Positions 41,060 to 50,881 of a DNA stretch of 64,000 nt are shown here, one piece after another (the stretch's first letter is position 1; every line of letters starts with the position of its first letter). The position numbers and the translations under genes were made by a program. The notes beneath the pieces were generated by a model. The model was given only the letters and a program-made list of their open reading frames with translations, was not told the DNA's origin and did not search any database. This stretch comes from an uncultured Sphingomonadaceae bacterium (GTDB lineage: Bacteria > Pseudomonadota > Alphaproteobacteria > Sphingomonadales > Sphingomonadaceae). The DNA lies in contig CANMEE010000002.1 of NCBI GenBank assembly GCA_947496865.1, forward strand, positions 124,001 through 188,000, written 5' to 3'.

Positions 41060-41686
41060 ATGACAACCGTTGAATTTTACTTTGATCTGTCGAGCCCGTG
41101 GACCTGTTTGGCGTTCCATAATATCCAGCCGATTATCAAAGAAAATGGCGCGGACATCATCTGGAAGCCCTTCCTGGTTGGGGGTGTGTTCAACGCCGTG
41201 AACCCAAGCGTCTATGCCGCGCGTGAAAATGCCGATAATCCCAAATTTGTGCACAGTTTTCGGGTGATGAAAGACTGGGCCGCGCTGGCCGGCGTGCCGA
41301 TGAATTTTCCCAGCCCGCATCATCCGGTCAAATCTGTTCACGCCATGCGCGCCTGCTGTGCGTTGGAGGACGACCAGAGTGATCTGCACAAGTTCGCGAC
41401 TGCGGCGTTTCATGCCTATTATACAGATCAGCGCAATCTTGATGATCCGGCGGTCCTGATTGCCATTGCCAATGACATTGGCATGGATGGAGAGGCGCTG
41501 GCAGCGCGCACGCAGGAACAGGCGGTCAAGGATCAGCTGCGAGCCAATACCGAAGAAGCTATTGCGCGGGGTGCTTATGGTTCCCCTAGCATCTTTGTGC
41601 CTTATCAAGACGGAGAACGGATGTATTTTGGCAATGACCAGTTGCCGTTGGTTAATCGAGCGATTAAACTGGCATCTAAATCATAA
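41060..41686 (+). CDS. 2-hydroxychromene-2-carboxylate isomerase/kappa-GST-type DSBA protein
   Basis: The 208-residue protein begins TTVEFYFDLSSPWTCLAFHNI, the typical start of this family with the serine that activates glutathione. It has the substrate-side WKPFLVGGVFNAVN and the C-terminal GAYGSPSIFV motif. Members isomerise aromatic catabolic intermediates using glutathione, which fits the GST gene directly upstream. The substrate is unknown. Confidence 0.9.
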   Translation: MTTVEFYFDLSSPWTCLAFHNIQPIIKENGADIIWKPFLVGGVFNAVNPSVYAARENADNPKFVHSFRVMKDWAALAGVPMNFPSPHHPVKSVHAMRACCALEDDQSDLHKFATAAFHAYYTDQRNLDDPAVLIAIANDIGMDGEALAARTQEQAVKDQLRANTEEAIARGAYGSPSIFVPYQDGERMYFGNDQLPLVNRAIKLASKS

Positions 41687-41714
41687 ACGAATCCAGCTGC
41701 TACGGAGTCTAACC

Positions 41715-42497
41715 ATGTCAGAACGCGTCACTATTTCGGTTGAAAATCATATTGCCGATGTTCGGTTTAACCGCCCTGACAAGATGAACGCGCTGGACCC
41801 GGAGCAGATTGACGCCATTATTGACGCGACCGACAAGCTTGCCGAGATGAAAGATGTTCGCGCGATTGTTCTCTCTGGCAATGGCAAGGGATTTTGTGCG
41901 GGTCTCGATATGTCGAGCTTTACCAGCTCGGGTACGACCAGCAGCTTGACCGATCGTAGCCACGGTAACGCGAATAAATATCAGCATGTGGTGCTGCAAT
42001 GGCGACGGTTGGCGGCTCCGGTGATTGTCGCTATTCATGGTGCTTGCGTAGGCGGTGGTCTGCAATTTGCGTCCGCAGCGGATGTCCGGATTGCCACGCC
42101 GGATTCCAAATTGTCGATCATGGAAATGCGTTGGGGTCTGATCCCGGATATGGGTAGCTACACGACATGGCGCAGTTTTGTGCGTGACGATATATTGCGT
42201 GAACTGACCTATACCAACCGGATTTTTTCAGGCGAGGAAGGGAAGGAGCTGGGCTTTGTGTCTCATCTTTCCGATGATCCGCTGGCCAAGGCCATGGAAC
42301 TGGCCGCAGAAATTGCGGGCAAAAACCCGGATGCGATCAAAGCTGCCAAACGGCTGATGAACAAACTGCCGGACATGAATGAAGACGAGATTTTGATGAT
42401 GGAAAGCGTTGAACAGAATAATGTCAGCCGCGAACCCAATCAGAAAGAGGCGGTCATGGCCTTCATGCAGAAACGGGCTGCGAACTTTAACGACTAA
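41715..42497 (+). CDS. Enoyl-CoA hydratase/isomerase (crotonase) family protein
   Basis: The 260-residue protein starts at ATG 41715 with GGAG before it; the frame is open further upstream but overlaps the isomerase gene. It has NRPDKMNALDP, LSGNGKGFCAGLDMSSF (oxyanion hole) and IHGACVGGGLQFASAADVRIATP, and a glutamate in the MEMRWGLIPDMGSY loop. It should act on an acyl-CoA thioester. It ends the GST–isomerase–crotonase operon and is convergent with a thioesterase. Confidence 0.93.
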   Translation: MSERVTISVENHIADVRFNRPDKMNALDPEQIDAIIDATDKLAEMKDVRAIVLSGNGKGFCAGLDMSSFTSSGTTSSLTDRSHGNANKYQHVVLQWRRLAAPVIVAIHGACVGGGLQFASAADVRIATPDSKLSIMEMRWGLIPDMGSYTTWRSFVRDDILRELTYTNRIFSGEEGKELGFVSHLSDDPLAKAMELAAEIAGKNPDAIKAAKRLMNKLPDMNEDEILMMESVEQNNVSREPNQKEAVMAFMQKRAANFND

Positions 42498-42500
42498 ACG

Positions 42501-42935
42501 CTAGCCGCGTTTGACCATCTGCGCTTCCAATATGGCTTGAAATTCCGCATCAATCGGTTTGGCGCCTTGCTTGTTGGTCAAGACCAAAGTTGTGGTGCAG
42601 GTCGCAACACATTGATCGTTCTGGAAGGCTGCAGACACGATATCCCATGAGGAATTGCCGATGCGGCCAATGCCGCTGCAAATTTCGGCATCATCGGGGA
42701 AATGCGCCTCGCGGAGATAATTGATCTGCACCGCTGCGATCAGCCAGCGGTCGCCATGTGCGCGATTTTCCATACCCATGGACCGGTTAAAACGGACCCG
42801 GCCATTTTCGAACAGGTCGGCCATCGCCACATTGTTGATATGGCCGAGCAGATCCATATCGCCAAAACGGGTCTGGGTGACATTGGAAAAGGGATAGCTG
42901 GCTTTTGACAGCTGCCAAGATTCAGGTTTGGACAT
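42501..42935 (-). CDS. Acyl-CoA thioesterase, hot-dog (4HBT) fold
   Basis: The 144-residue protein has the YbgC/FcbC-like signature TRFGDMDLLGHINNVAMADLFENGRVRF, with aspartate in DMDLLGH as the catalytic residue, and then AAVQINYLREAHFPDDAEICSGI. It cleaves acyl-CoA thioesters. It lies 30 bp after the MFS gene on the same strand and 3 bp from the convergent crotonase, which suggests a local cluster for acyl-CoA metabolism. Confidence 0.92.
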   Translation of the reverse strand: MSKPESWQLSKASYPFSNVTQTRFGDMDLLGHINNVAMADLFENGRVRFNRSMGMENRAHGDRWLIAAVQINYLREAHFPDDAEICSGIGRIGNSSWDIVSAAFQNDQCVATCTTTLVLTNKQGAKPIDAEFQAILEAQMVKRG

Positions 42936-42965
42936 GATATGCTCTTTGAGTTGTGGCCGAAGACT

Positions 42966-44390
42966 TTAGTTCATTTTGGCGACGAGGTCTTTCTGCAATG
43001 TCTTGCAGGCATAGACATACATGCCGCCGGCAACAATGAAGATGCTGACGATATAGATCATCGACCAGCGCAGCCCTTCGGCACTGGCGGTGAGGCAGGC
43101 TTGTGCCTTGTCAGCGCCCAGAGCAGCGATCAACTCATCCGGTCTGCCTTTACAGATTTGCGGCGTCAACTCGGCGGCAAATTGCGAAGCGGCGAGATCA
43201 GCAGTCATCAAAACGTCGCTCAATATACCCATGACCAGCGGCCCACAGCCATAGCCGATCAGATTTACAACAAACAAGAATAAGGCCACTGCCGTTGCCC
43301 GGGATTGCGGGCTCGCAACGCCTTGGCAAATTGTATATTGCGCGCCGAGATAGCCATAATGAAGGGTGGCTCCGACGATCAATATAACCAGGGCAAAGGG
43401 GACGCTTTCGGTGGTGAAGCCAATCCAATAGAGCGGGACACAGGCAATCAACATGATACCGGGAAGCCACGCGACGACATTAGGATAGCGGCCGCTCAGC
43501 TTCTCGGTCAGATAGCCCGTCATAAACGCGCCGAACGATGCGGCAAGGCCCAAGGGCACCGCAATTTGCAACGCAACCTCGGATATCGACATTTCATGGA
43601 CCCGTTGGAAAAAGGCGACCTGAAAATTGCTAACGCCATAGCCGACAAAGGCGACCAGCGCCGCGGCGAACATATTGATCCAGAAGGTTGGCTTAGCGGA
43701 CAATTCCTTGACTGTTTCACCCATACCCATTTTCTTGGGTTTGGTGGCGGTTGGCGGATCGGCGTAACCCCGCGGTGGTTCCTTCACTGTCCACAGGAAA
43801 ATCAGGCCAAAGAGAACGCCAGGTATGCCGAGCGCCAGAAACGCTTCGCGCCAAGAGAACATTTCGGTAATGGGTCCGCCAAAGGCATTGGCCAGCACGC
43901 CGCCCAAGGTGATGCCCATGGTATAGATTGCAATTGCGCGGGCGCGGCTGCGCGGCGGAAAATAGTCAGAAATGATCGAGTTAGCCGCTGGTGTCAGTCC
44001 CGCTTCGCCAATACCAACGCCGACCCTAAACACCAGCAAGGCAATGAAGCTGCCAGCAATGCCGCATAGTGCGGTCATTAACGACCACATCACAACGCTC
44101 GCCGCAATGATTTTGACCCGGTTCCACTTTTCCGCGAGCCGCGCGATAGGAATTCCCATCACCGTGTACATTAGCGCAAAGCCGAAGCCAGAAAGCAGGC
44201 CGAATTGCCAATCCTGCAACTTGAATTCTTCAATAATCGGCTGTGCCACGACACCGATCAAAATTCGATCGATGAAGTTCAAAGTGTAGAGCAACATCAG
44301 GGAGATGATCACATAATTGCGATATCCACTGGAGCCAAATGCTTGTCCGGTATTTGTGGCGGGCGAGCCCTGGGCCTGGGTTGCGCTCAT
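42966..44390 (-). CDS. MFS transporter, spinster-like
   Basis: The protein starts at ATG 44390 with AGGAG upstream, giving 474 residues and about 12 membrane spans. It has the early [20 protein letters not shown], an MFS loop-2–3 motif in [39 protein letters not shown] and [17 protein letters not shown], as in the spinster-like MFS group common in sphingomonads. A larger periplasmic loop near residues 410–445 contains two cysteines. The substrate is unknown, possibly a hydrophobic acid given the thioesterase and crotonase neighbours. Confidence 0.92.
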   Translation of the reverse strand: MSATQAQGSPATNTGQAFGSSGYRNYVIISLMLLYTLNFIDRILIGVVAQPIIEEFKLQDWQFGLLSGFGFALMYTVMGIPIARLAEKWNRVKIIAASVVMWSLMTALCGIAGSFIALLVFRVGVGIGEAGLTPAANSIISDYFPPRSRARAIAIYTMGITLGGVLANAFGGPITEMFSWREAFLALGIPGVLFGLIFLWTVKEPPRGYADPPTATKPKKMGMGETVKELSAKPTFWINMFAAALVAFVGYGVSNFQVAFFQRVHEMSISEVALQIAVPLGLAASFGAFMTGYLTEKLSGRYPNVVAWLPGIMLIACVPLYWIGFTTESVPFALVILIVGATLHYGYLGAQYTICQGVASPQSRATAVALFLFVVNLIGYGCGPLVMGILSDVLMTADLAASQFAAELTPQICKGRPDELIAALGADKAQACLTASAEGLRWSMIYIVSIFIVAGGMYVYACKTLQKDLVAKMN

Positions 44391-44614
44391 ATCATCTCCT
44401 GGAATTATTTTGCAAGATGATGGCCGTATCTGTTCGGCAAGTCCAGCATCCATTGCGGGCTTGCCAAATAAATTATTTTTAAATACGTTACATTATGTTA
44501 CAAGGCGATATATGATCGGCGAGGCTCATTTCCGCAGGGGGTGGTTGCAACCTTGTTGTTTCGAATGGTGAATTGGAAGGGTAAGTTTGCCGAAACGCGG
44601 GGGCGTAACAGTAC

Positions 44615-46039
44615 ATGGACTATTTTATTCTATCGGCCTTGGACGTGGTGCAAAAGGAATTGCTCCTTTTCGCAAGCTTGTGTTTCATCATAGGATCCAT
44701 CGATGACATCATATTTGATATGATGTGGATCATACATTCCATAAAACGCAGACTGTTGATCTACACGCGGTATGATCGTGCATTTGTCGAGCAATTGCCA
44801 GTTTCGGACCGAACCCAACCCTTGGCAATATTTGTTCCCGCTTGGCACGAAGCATCGGTTATTGGTGCGATGCTGCGTCGTTGTCTGTATCAATGGGACT
44901 ATGGTGATTATCGTATCTATGTGGGCTGTTATCCCAACGATAATGATACCATTGCTGCGGCCGCGAATGCCGCGAGCGGCGTTGAAAATATCCGGATCAT
45001 TGTTTGTGACGATAATGGACCAACGTCCAAAGCGGATTGTCTGAACCGTCTGTGGCGCGCTTTGTGCGAAGATGAAATTCTTGAATCGATCAGTTTTAAA
45101 GCGATTATTCTGCAAGACGCGGAAGATTTGGTGCATCCCAAAGCGCTCAATCTTTTCGACTATCTTATCGACCGTGTATCACTAGTGCAGATTCCGGTAA
45201 TCCCTCGTCGTGCTTCCCGGTCAATATGGGTCGCGGGGCATTATGGTGATGAGTTTGCTGAAATGCATGGCAAACAAATGGTCTTGAGGGAGGCGCTGGG
45301 TGTGTCCATTCCTTCGGCAGGTGTGGGATGCGCCTTTCGGCGCGACGCTTTGGGCAGGCTTTCTGCTCGAATGCGTGGCAAGCCATTTGACGCGACCAGC
45401 CTTACCGAGGATTATGAATTGGGGCTCAACCTGACGGAAGGGGAGGCGCGAGGGATTTTTGCGCGACTGAAAGATCAAAATGGACAATGGGTCGCGACAC
45501 AGGAGTTTTTTCCTGACAATTTCGAAGATGCCATAAGGCAGAAAAGTCGCTGGATGATCGGCATAGCCTTTTCAGGATGGGACCGACTGGGCTGGAAATC
45601 CTGTTGGCGCGAAAACTGGATGCGTTTGCGTGATCGAAAAGCCAGCTTTGCCGCTCTTGTTGTAGCGCTTGCTTATGTCGCGATTTTGCTGAGCGGTTTT
45701 CTCCATATCATGGCTTTAGCCGATATCTATCAACCGCGACCAATTTCCGTCATTCTCAAAATCATGCTCGTCTGCAATGGCCTATTTTTACTGTGGCGAT
45801 TGACGATCAAGGGATATTTTGTCTTTTCGCTCTATGGCTTGAAGGAAGCATTGCTATCGGTCCCGCGGACATTTGTAGCGAATATGATCAACATATTGGC
45901 GGCGAGACGAGCGATGATAGAATATCTTAAAATTCTCTCTGGCGCGCCGCTGCGATGGGAAAAGACCAGTCATTTCCATCCCGACGTGATCGACGTCAAA
46001 AGATTACGGCCTACGGACAGCGTCCGCCGGAACCTGTAA
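44615..46039 (+). CDS. NfrB-like membrane glycosyltransferase
   Basis: The 474-residue protein has an N-terminal span (about 15–35), a GT2 catalytic region with AIFVPAWHEASVIGAML, VCDDNGPTSKADCLNRLW, the metal-binding ILQDAEDLVHP and the product-site QKSRWMIG, and three or four C-terminal spans. The order matches NfrB, known as phage N4 adsorption protein B and a glycosyltransferase in the inner membrane. No C-terminal MshEN domain is present. It is followed by an NfrA-like gene after 5 bp. Confidence 0.9.
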   Translation: MDYFILSALDVVQKELLLFASLCFIIGSIDDIIFDMMWIIHSIKRRLLIYTRYDRAFVEQLPVSDRTQPLAIFVPAWHEASVIGAMLRRCLYQWDYGDYRIYVGCYPNDNDTIAAAANAASGVENIRIIVCDDNGPTSKADCLNRLWRALCEDEILESISFKAIILQDAEDLVHPKALNLFDYLIDRVSLVQIPVIPRRASRSIWVAGHYGDEFAEMHGKQMVLREALGVSIPSAGVGCAFRRDALGRLSARMRGKPFDATSLTEDYELGLNLTEGEARGIFARLKDQNGQWVATQEFFPDNFEDAIRQKSRWMIGIAFSGWDRLGWKSCWRENWMRLRDRKASFAALVVALAYVAILLSGFLHIMALADIYQPRPISVILKIMLVCNGLFLLWRLTIKGYFVFSLYGLKEALLSVPRTFVANMINILAARRAMIEYLKILSGAPLRWEKTSHFHPDVIDVKRLRPTDSVRRNL

Positions 46040-46044
46040 CTGAT

Positions 46045-47142
46045 ATGTCGGTGAGCAAGGGTGCGCCACTCAGAGCGCTGTCAACTGTCGTTGGTTTTTG
46101 GATCTTGGGCCGGATTATCTGGGAGTTTGGTTCTCCGGCGGAAAAAATGCTGCCCGCGTCATCGATTGAAGTTGCAACGGTGCAGCCGACCAATTTGATA
46201 ACGCCGCCACGCAGTTCGTCGCGCCATCAGCGCCACCATGGACTTGGAAAAAAGTCGCCCGCTCCCTCGAAATATAACTCTGTTGAAAGGACGTTTTTGG
46301 GCTTGCGGCAGACGCTTTTGCCGGCAAGCCGGTTAAGAACGCCCTTGGATCGGCCTTCCGTGGTTGGAAAATCCAATGGAAAGTCCATGACGCGCGGCCC
46401 GGCAAATAGCATTTTTCCAAGACAAGCACATGAGATTTCCGAACCGGAGCGGGAGGCTAGTTTTTCTCCATCATCAAAACCGCTTTCGGGTTACTTCTGG
46501 GTTTTTGGACGCCAAGGCCGTGGTTCGGGGCTTGGAGGCAGAGCGGCGGCGCTGCAATCCCCCGGCGGACAATATGGAGGTAGTCAAGCAGGCGCTATAT
46601 TAACCTATCGATTGACGGGCGGTCCGCAGCGCAATCTATCTGCTTTTGTTCGGGCGTCCAACGCCTTGTCGGCGGCCGGAGAAGAAGAAGCGGCTATTGG
46701 TATCAAGACAAAGCCTTGGACGAACATCCCAATAGCTCTGTTCGTAGAGCAACGGGTTGGAGCCACAAAACTCAGCGATCGGGGGACAGCATTTTATGCC
46801 GCGGGAGGAACCGGACCTGACAGGCTTGTTGCCAACATTAATTTCGAAACTTATGGTCAAGCCGGATTTCTAGTGGCTGATGATAGCAGCTATTTTTTTG
46901 ATGGCTCAGCAATCTTGCAACGGGAAATATGGGATGAAGGCAATTATAGGATGACGGCAGGGGCAGGGGTCTGGGCCGGCGGTCAGGAAGGGGTGAGGCG
47001 GGTAGATATCGGGCCGCGCGTTAACGCCGACATCCCAATCAGTGGATTGGATGTGCGCTTCTCGCTGGATTGGCGGCAGCGGATTGGCGGCAATGCCGTT
47101 CCAAACTCGGGTGTCGCCGTGACCGTGACGACCGGTTTTTGA
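46045..47142 (+). CDS. NfrA-like envelope protein
   Basis: I choose ATG 46045 (365 residues); the frame is open from 45955 inside nfrB. It has one N-terminal span (LSTVVGFWILGRIIW), a long disordered basic linker and a C-terminal domain (about 180–365) with GPQRNLSAFVRASNALSAAG, FVEQRVGATKLSDRGTAFYAAGGTG and DVRFSLDWRQRIGGNAV, a β-rich pattern like the NfrA C-terminus. Full NfrA proteins have TPR repeats, which are absent here. It probably works with NfrB in secretion of a surface polysaccharide. Confidence 0.72.
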   Translation: MSVSKGAPLRALSTVVGFWILGRIIWEFGSPAEKMLPASSIEVATVQPTNLITPPRSSSRHQRHHGLGKKSPAPSKYNSVERTFLGLRQTLLPASRLRTPLDRPSVVGKSNGKSMTRGPANSIFPRQAHEISEPEREASFSPSSKPLSGYFWVFGRQGRGSGLGGRAAALQSPGGQYGGSQAGAILTYRLTGGPQRNLSAFVRASNALSAAGEEEAAIGIKTKPWTNIPIALFVEQRVGATKLSDRGTAFYAAGGTGPDRLVANINFETYGQAGFLVADDSSYFFDGSAILQREIWDEGNYRMTAGAGVWAGGQEGVRRVDIGPRVNADIPISGLDVRFSLDWRQRIGGNAVPNSGVAVTVTTGF

Positions 47143-47244
47143 CCGGCTTTTAATCGCAGTTTCGGATCGGTCCTCCAAATTTCTTGGTCCCGTAGAGATC
47201 AAGTCCCTTTATCCCGTAACGAAAAGAGATTAGTCCTTGGAAAT

Positions 47245-48159
47245 ATGGATATTTACCTCCCAATAGCCAATTTGTCCGTGGATGCATTTGTCATTGTGCT
47301 GCTCGGTGGGCTGGTGGGTATCCTATCCGGTATGTTCGGTGTGGGCGGCGGGTTTTTGACGACACCGCTTTTGATCTTCTATGGCATTCCACCAACGGTA
47401 GCGGCAGCTTCTGCATCGACACAGGTAACAGGTGCTAGTATTTCCGGTGTCGCTGCCCATATGCGGCGCAAAGGCGTCGATTTCCGGATGGGAGCGGTTC
47501 TCGTCGTTGGCGGAATATTCGGCACGTTTATTGGCACGGGCCTGTTTCAGATACTGCAAAGCTGGGGTCAGATTGATACGGTCATTTCGGTGTTATATGT
47601 CCTGATGCTTGGCAGTATCGGCGGGATGATGGCCAAAGAATCCTGGGGCAGTGTAAAAGCGGTTCGGTCCGGTAAGCCATTGCCCGCCCGTAAACGGCGG
47701 CATCATCCGCTGGTTGCAAATCTACCGATGCGTTGGCGGTTTTATCGGTCGGGACTCTATATTTCTCCTATCGCTCCATTCATGCTGGGGTTGATGACCG
47801 GGATATTGACCATGCTGCTTGGGGTCGGCGGCGGGTTTATTATGGTTCCTGCGATGTTGTATCTCTTGGGCATGGGCGCGCAGGTTGTCGTTGGCACATC
47901 ATTGTTCCAGATATTATTCGTGACCATTGCTTCGACTATGATGCACAGCATGACCACAAGGGCAGTCGATATTGTTCTGGCCGGGCTGCTGTTGATCGGA
48001 AGTGTTACCGGCGCGCAATTGGGTGCCAAATTTGCGCAACGGATGCGGCCGGAATATTTGCGGCTGGCGCTAGCGATCATGGTGCTGCTGGTGGCCGTGC
48101 GTATGGCGCTGGGCCTCGGTTTTCAGCCCGACGAGATTTTTACGGTACAGCCATTATGA
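47245..48159 (+). CDS. TauE/SafE-family sulfite exporter-like protein
   Basis: The 304-residue protein has two halves each starting with a glycine-rich motif: GILSGMFGVGGGFLTTPLL and GILTMLLGVGGGFIMVPAML. These repeat motifs and about eight spans define the TauE/SafE family. Members export sulfite or organosulfur anions. Its stop overlaps the start of a TIGR02186 gene (ATGA), the usual partner. Confidence 0.93.
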   Translation: MDIYLPIANLSVDAFVIVLLGGLVGILSGMFGVGGGFLTTPLLIFYGIPPTVAAASASTQVTGASISGVAAHMRRKGVDFRMGAVLVVGGIFGTFIGTGLFQILQSWGQIDTVISVLYVLMLGSIGGMMAKESWGSVKAVRSGKPLPARKRRHHPLVANLPMRWRFYRSGLYISPIAPFMLGLMTGILTMLLGVGGGFIMVPAMLYLLGMGAQVVVGTSLFQILFVTIASTMMHSMTTRAVDIVLAGLLLIGSVTGAQLGAKFAQRMRPEYLRLALAIMVLLVAVRMALGLGFQPDEIFTVQPL

Positions 48160-48929
48160 CCGGTTTGAGATCGAAATTGACCACCATATTGGGCAGCCTT
48201 GGCATCTTGTTCATGACCTTGGGCAATACGCCAGTGCTGGTGCCTGATGTCTCGCAGGACAAGATCAGCATCAAGGGCGATTTTAACGGCGCTCAGCTTT
48301 TGCTATTTGGCGCGATAACATATCCTCCCGGAACCCGTAATCGTGATCGCGCGGATATTGTGGTGGTTTTAAAAGGTCCAACAGAATCGATTGTCCTGCG
48401 AGAGAAGAAACAGGTTGCCGGTATCTGGATTAATGCGGCCAGTAGTGAGTTTCGGTCGGCTCCCGGCTATTATGCCGTCGCTTCCTCGCGACCTATTGAG
48501 GAGCTTGTCGATGACAAGACAGCGGATATTTATGAACTCGGCCTCGACCATCTGCAACTATCGCCTGCGGGCGCGATTGACAGCAAAGAACTGGATCGTT
48601 TTACCAACGGACTGGTCGATCTGAATCGCCGTGGTCGCTTGTATAAAAACTTGCCGAACACCGTCGAAATTACCGATTCCGTCCTGTATCAGGCCCGCAT
48701 AAATCTGCCCGCCAGCGTACCGGTTGGCAAATATTCTGCCGAGACATTCCTCATCATCGACGGCCGAGTTGAAGCGGCAGAAATCAAGGACATCACGATT
48801 GAGAAGATCGGGTTGGGGCGGTTCATCACCAATTTGTCGCAGGAAAACGGGTTTATCTACGGTCTGTTGGCGGTTTTGATCTCTGTCCTATTCGGCTGGG
48901 CAGCGGGCTATTTTTTCCGAAAAATCTGA
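48156..48929 (+). CDS. TIGR02186 family periplasmic-facing membrane protein
   Basis: The 257-residue protein has an N-terminal signal or anchor (LTTILGSLGILFMTLGNTPVL), a β-rich extracytoplasmic domain with GAQLLLFGAITYPPG, DIVVVLKGPTESIVLREK and RINLPASVPVGKYSAETFLI, and a C-terminal span (GFIYGLLAVLISVLFGWAAGYFF). This is the TIGR02186 architecture and it is coupled to a TauE/SafE gene as usual. The function of the family is not known. Confidence 0.9.
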   Translation: MTGLRSKLTTILGSLGILFMTLGNTPVLVPDVSQDKISIKGDFNGAQLLLFGAITYPPGTRNRDRADIVVVLKGPTESIVLREKKQVAGIWINAASSEFRSAPGYYAVASSRPIEELVDDKTADIYELGLDHLQLSPAGAIDSKELDRFTNGLVDLNRRGRLYKNLPNTVEITDSVLYQARINLPASVPVGKYSAETFLIIDGRVEAAEIKDITIEKIGLGRFITNLSQENGFIYGLLAVLISVLFGWAAGYFFRKI

Positions 48930-49039
48930 CAAAAGCATTTGTCTGAAGCGCGCATTGCCTTTTTGAAAGGCTGGTAAATATTCCTTAACCATGAGGGGGT
49001 AATCCTGAGCGCCTATCAACAATATAGGATTGCGCCTTC

Positions 49040-50752
49040 ATGTCAGATATGGGTTCCCATAATTTTCCAGCGGCGCAGCCGTCTTCTCCAGTTGGTGACG
49101 AGGTGGATACGCCAATAGCGTCCCACGCGCCAACACCGACACCGAAACGGACCGAAGGCCACAAAATCGGCGAAGTGATTGAGATTGCCGGATCAGGATC
49201 ACGCATCGTCATGGACGCGGCGGTTCTTGCTGGTCTGACCGAACATCCTGATGCAACGGTCAAAATGGCCGGTCAGGTTGGTAGCCAAGTTAAAATCCGG
49301 GTTGGCCAGACATGGTTGCTCGCCAATATCCGCACGCAAAAACTCTATGAAGGACAGGCCGGTCTGATCATTGCCGAAATTGACTTTCTGGGCGAGGGTG
49401 ATGAAGAGCGTTTGACCGGACATATCTATAATTTCCGTCGCGGTGTGACCCGCTATCCCGTTCCCGGTTCTGTTATCTATGCGGTAACAACCCCGGATCT
49501 GAAACAGGTTTACGCCTCTGATGGTCGCGCCAATGTTGAGATCGGTAAAGTCTATCCAACCGACGATATTCGCGGCGCGCTCTATGTCGATGCGATGCTG
49601 GGCAAGCATTTCGCGTTGCTGGGTTCAACCGGTACCGGTAAATCAACATCGGCTGCGCTGATCCTGCACAAAATTTGCGACATTGCGCCAGAGGGTCATA
49701 TTTTGATGATCGATCCTCACGGAGAATATTCCGCCGCTTTTAAAACCAACGGGCGCCTGTTCGATGTGAACAACCTGAACTTGCCCTATTGGTTGATGAA
49801 CTTTCGCGAACATTGTGAAGTATTTGTCCAGTCGACGGGCGATGCCAAACAGATGGATTGTGATATTCTTGCAAAATGTTTGCTGGCCGCCAAGGCAAAA
49901 AGCCAGGCCGCGCAGGGCGTAGCCAAGCTGACCGTGGATAGCCCGGTGCCTTATCTGTTGTCCGATTTGACGAACATCATCCAGAACGAGATGGGTAAGC
50001 TCGACAAATCCACCAACACCGCGCCGTTCATGCGGCTGAAGACCAAGATTGACGAGATCAAAGCCGATCCGCGTTATAGTTTCATGTTCTCCGGTATGTT
50101 GGTTGGCGATACGATGGCCGATTTCATCGCGAAAATTTTCCGCCTTCCCGCCGAAGGGAAGCCGATTTCGATTATTGATGTATCGGCGGTACCTTCCGAG
50201 ATAACCCCAACAGTGGTCGCGGTTTTGAGCCGGTTGGTATTTGACTATTCCATCTGGGCAAAAAACGAGCCGAGCCGGCCGATCTTGCTGGTTTGTGAAG
50301 AGGCTCACCGTTATATTCCCAATGATGATATTGCCGGCGAAAGCAGTGTCCGCGATATTCTCAGCCGGATCGCCAAGGAAGGCCGGAAATACGGCGTTTC
50401 GCTAGGCCTCATCACGCAGCGACCATCGGATTTGGCCGAAGGCGTGTTATCGCAATGCGGTACCATTTTGTCGATGCGTTTGAACAATGACCGCGACCAA
50501 GCCTTTGTGAAAGCTGCGATGCCAGAGGGTGCGCGTGGCTTTCTCGATTCGATTCCTGCACTGAGAAACCGCGAGATTATTTGTTGCGGTGAGGGTGTGG
50601 CAATTCCTATCCGGGTATCTCTCGACAATCTGGCCGAAGAAAAACGTCCGGCGTCGGAAGATCCGCTCTTCTCCGAACTATGGCGCGAACAAGGTGGCGA
50701 AGAAGAGATTATCCAGCGGGTTATCAAGCGCTGGAGAAGCCAGGGACGCTAG
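49040..50752 (+). CDS. HerA-like DUF87 ATPase
   Basis: The 570-residue protein has an N-terminal β-barrel-like HAS domain (about 40–160) and an FtsK/HerA-type ATPase. Walker A is LGSTGTGKST (about 194–203), the strand-2 HILMIDPHGEYSAAF, Walker B PILLVCEEAHRYIP and sensor LGLITQRPSDLAEGVLSQC. HerA proteins pump DNA, usually with NurA or in defence complexes. No nuclease gene lies beside it; the solitary form is common in sphingomonads. The reaction partner is unknown. Confidence 0.9.
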   Translation: MSDMGSHNFPAAQPSSPVGDEVDTPIASHAPTPTPKRTEGHKIGEVIEIAGSGSRIVMDAAVLAGLTEHPDATVKMAGQVGSQVKIRVGQTWLLANIRTQKLYEGQAGLIIAEIDFLGEGDEERLTGHIYNFRRGVTRYPVPGSVIYAVTTPDLKQVYASDGRANVEIGKVYPTDDIRGALYVDAMLGKHFALLGSTGTGKSTSAALILHKICDIAPEGHILMIDPHGEYSAAFKTNGRLFDVNNLNLPYWLMNFREHCEVFVQSTGDAKQMDCDILAKCLLAAKAKSQAAQGVAKLTVDSPVPYLLSDLTNIIQNEMGKLDKSTNTAPFMRLKTKIDEIKADPRYSFMFSGMLVGDTMADFIAKIFRLPAEGKPISIIDVSAVPSEITPTVVAVLSRLVFDYSIWAKNEPSRPILLVCEEAHRYIPNDDIAGESSVRDILSRIAKEGRKYGVSLGLITQRPSDLAEGVLSQCGTILSMRLNNDRDQAFVKAAMPEGARGFLDSIPALRNREIICCGEGVAIPIRVSLDNLAEEKRPASEDPLFSELWREQGGEEEIIQRVIKRWRSQGR

Positions 50753-50881
50753 CGCCCAACCCAAGTTTGTCTTTATTCATAGGTTGTTGGTCGAACACCA
50801 ATGGCACTCCCATTTTATTCGATTACATATGTAGTCGATGGATCGAAAATCATGTCCGGTCCGTTTAAATGGAGAAGAAAA

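Noticed and set aside
44488-44504. Pho-box-like direct repeat (GTTACATTATGTTACA)
   Set aside because: The unit does not match the Pho consensus and appears just once between the divergent MFS and nfrB genes.
48950-48975. Terminator after the TIGR02186 gene
   Set aside because: GCCTTT/AAAGGC forms only a 6-bp stem with a 3-base loop and no T tract follows.
49040-50752. HerA-based defence system
   Set aside because: No nuclease or other defence partner lies beside the gene, and the solitary HerA-like ATPase seems to be a core gene in sphingomonads.
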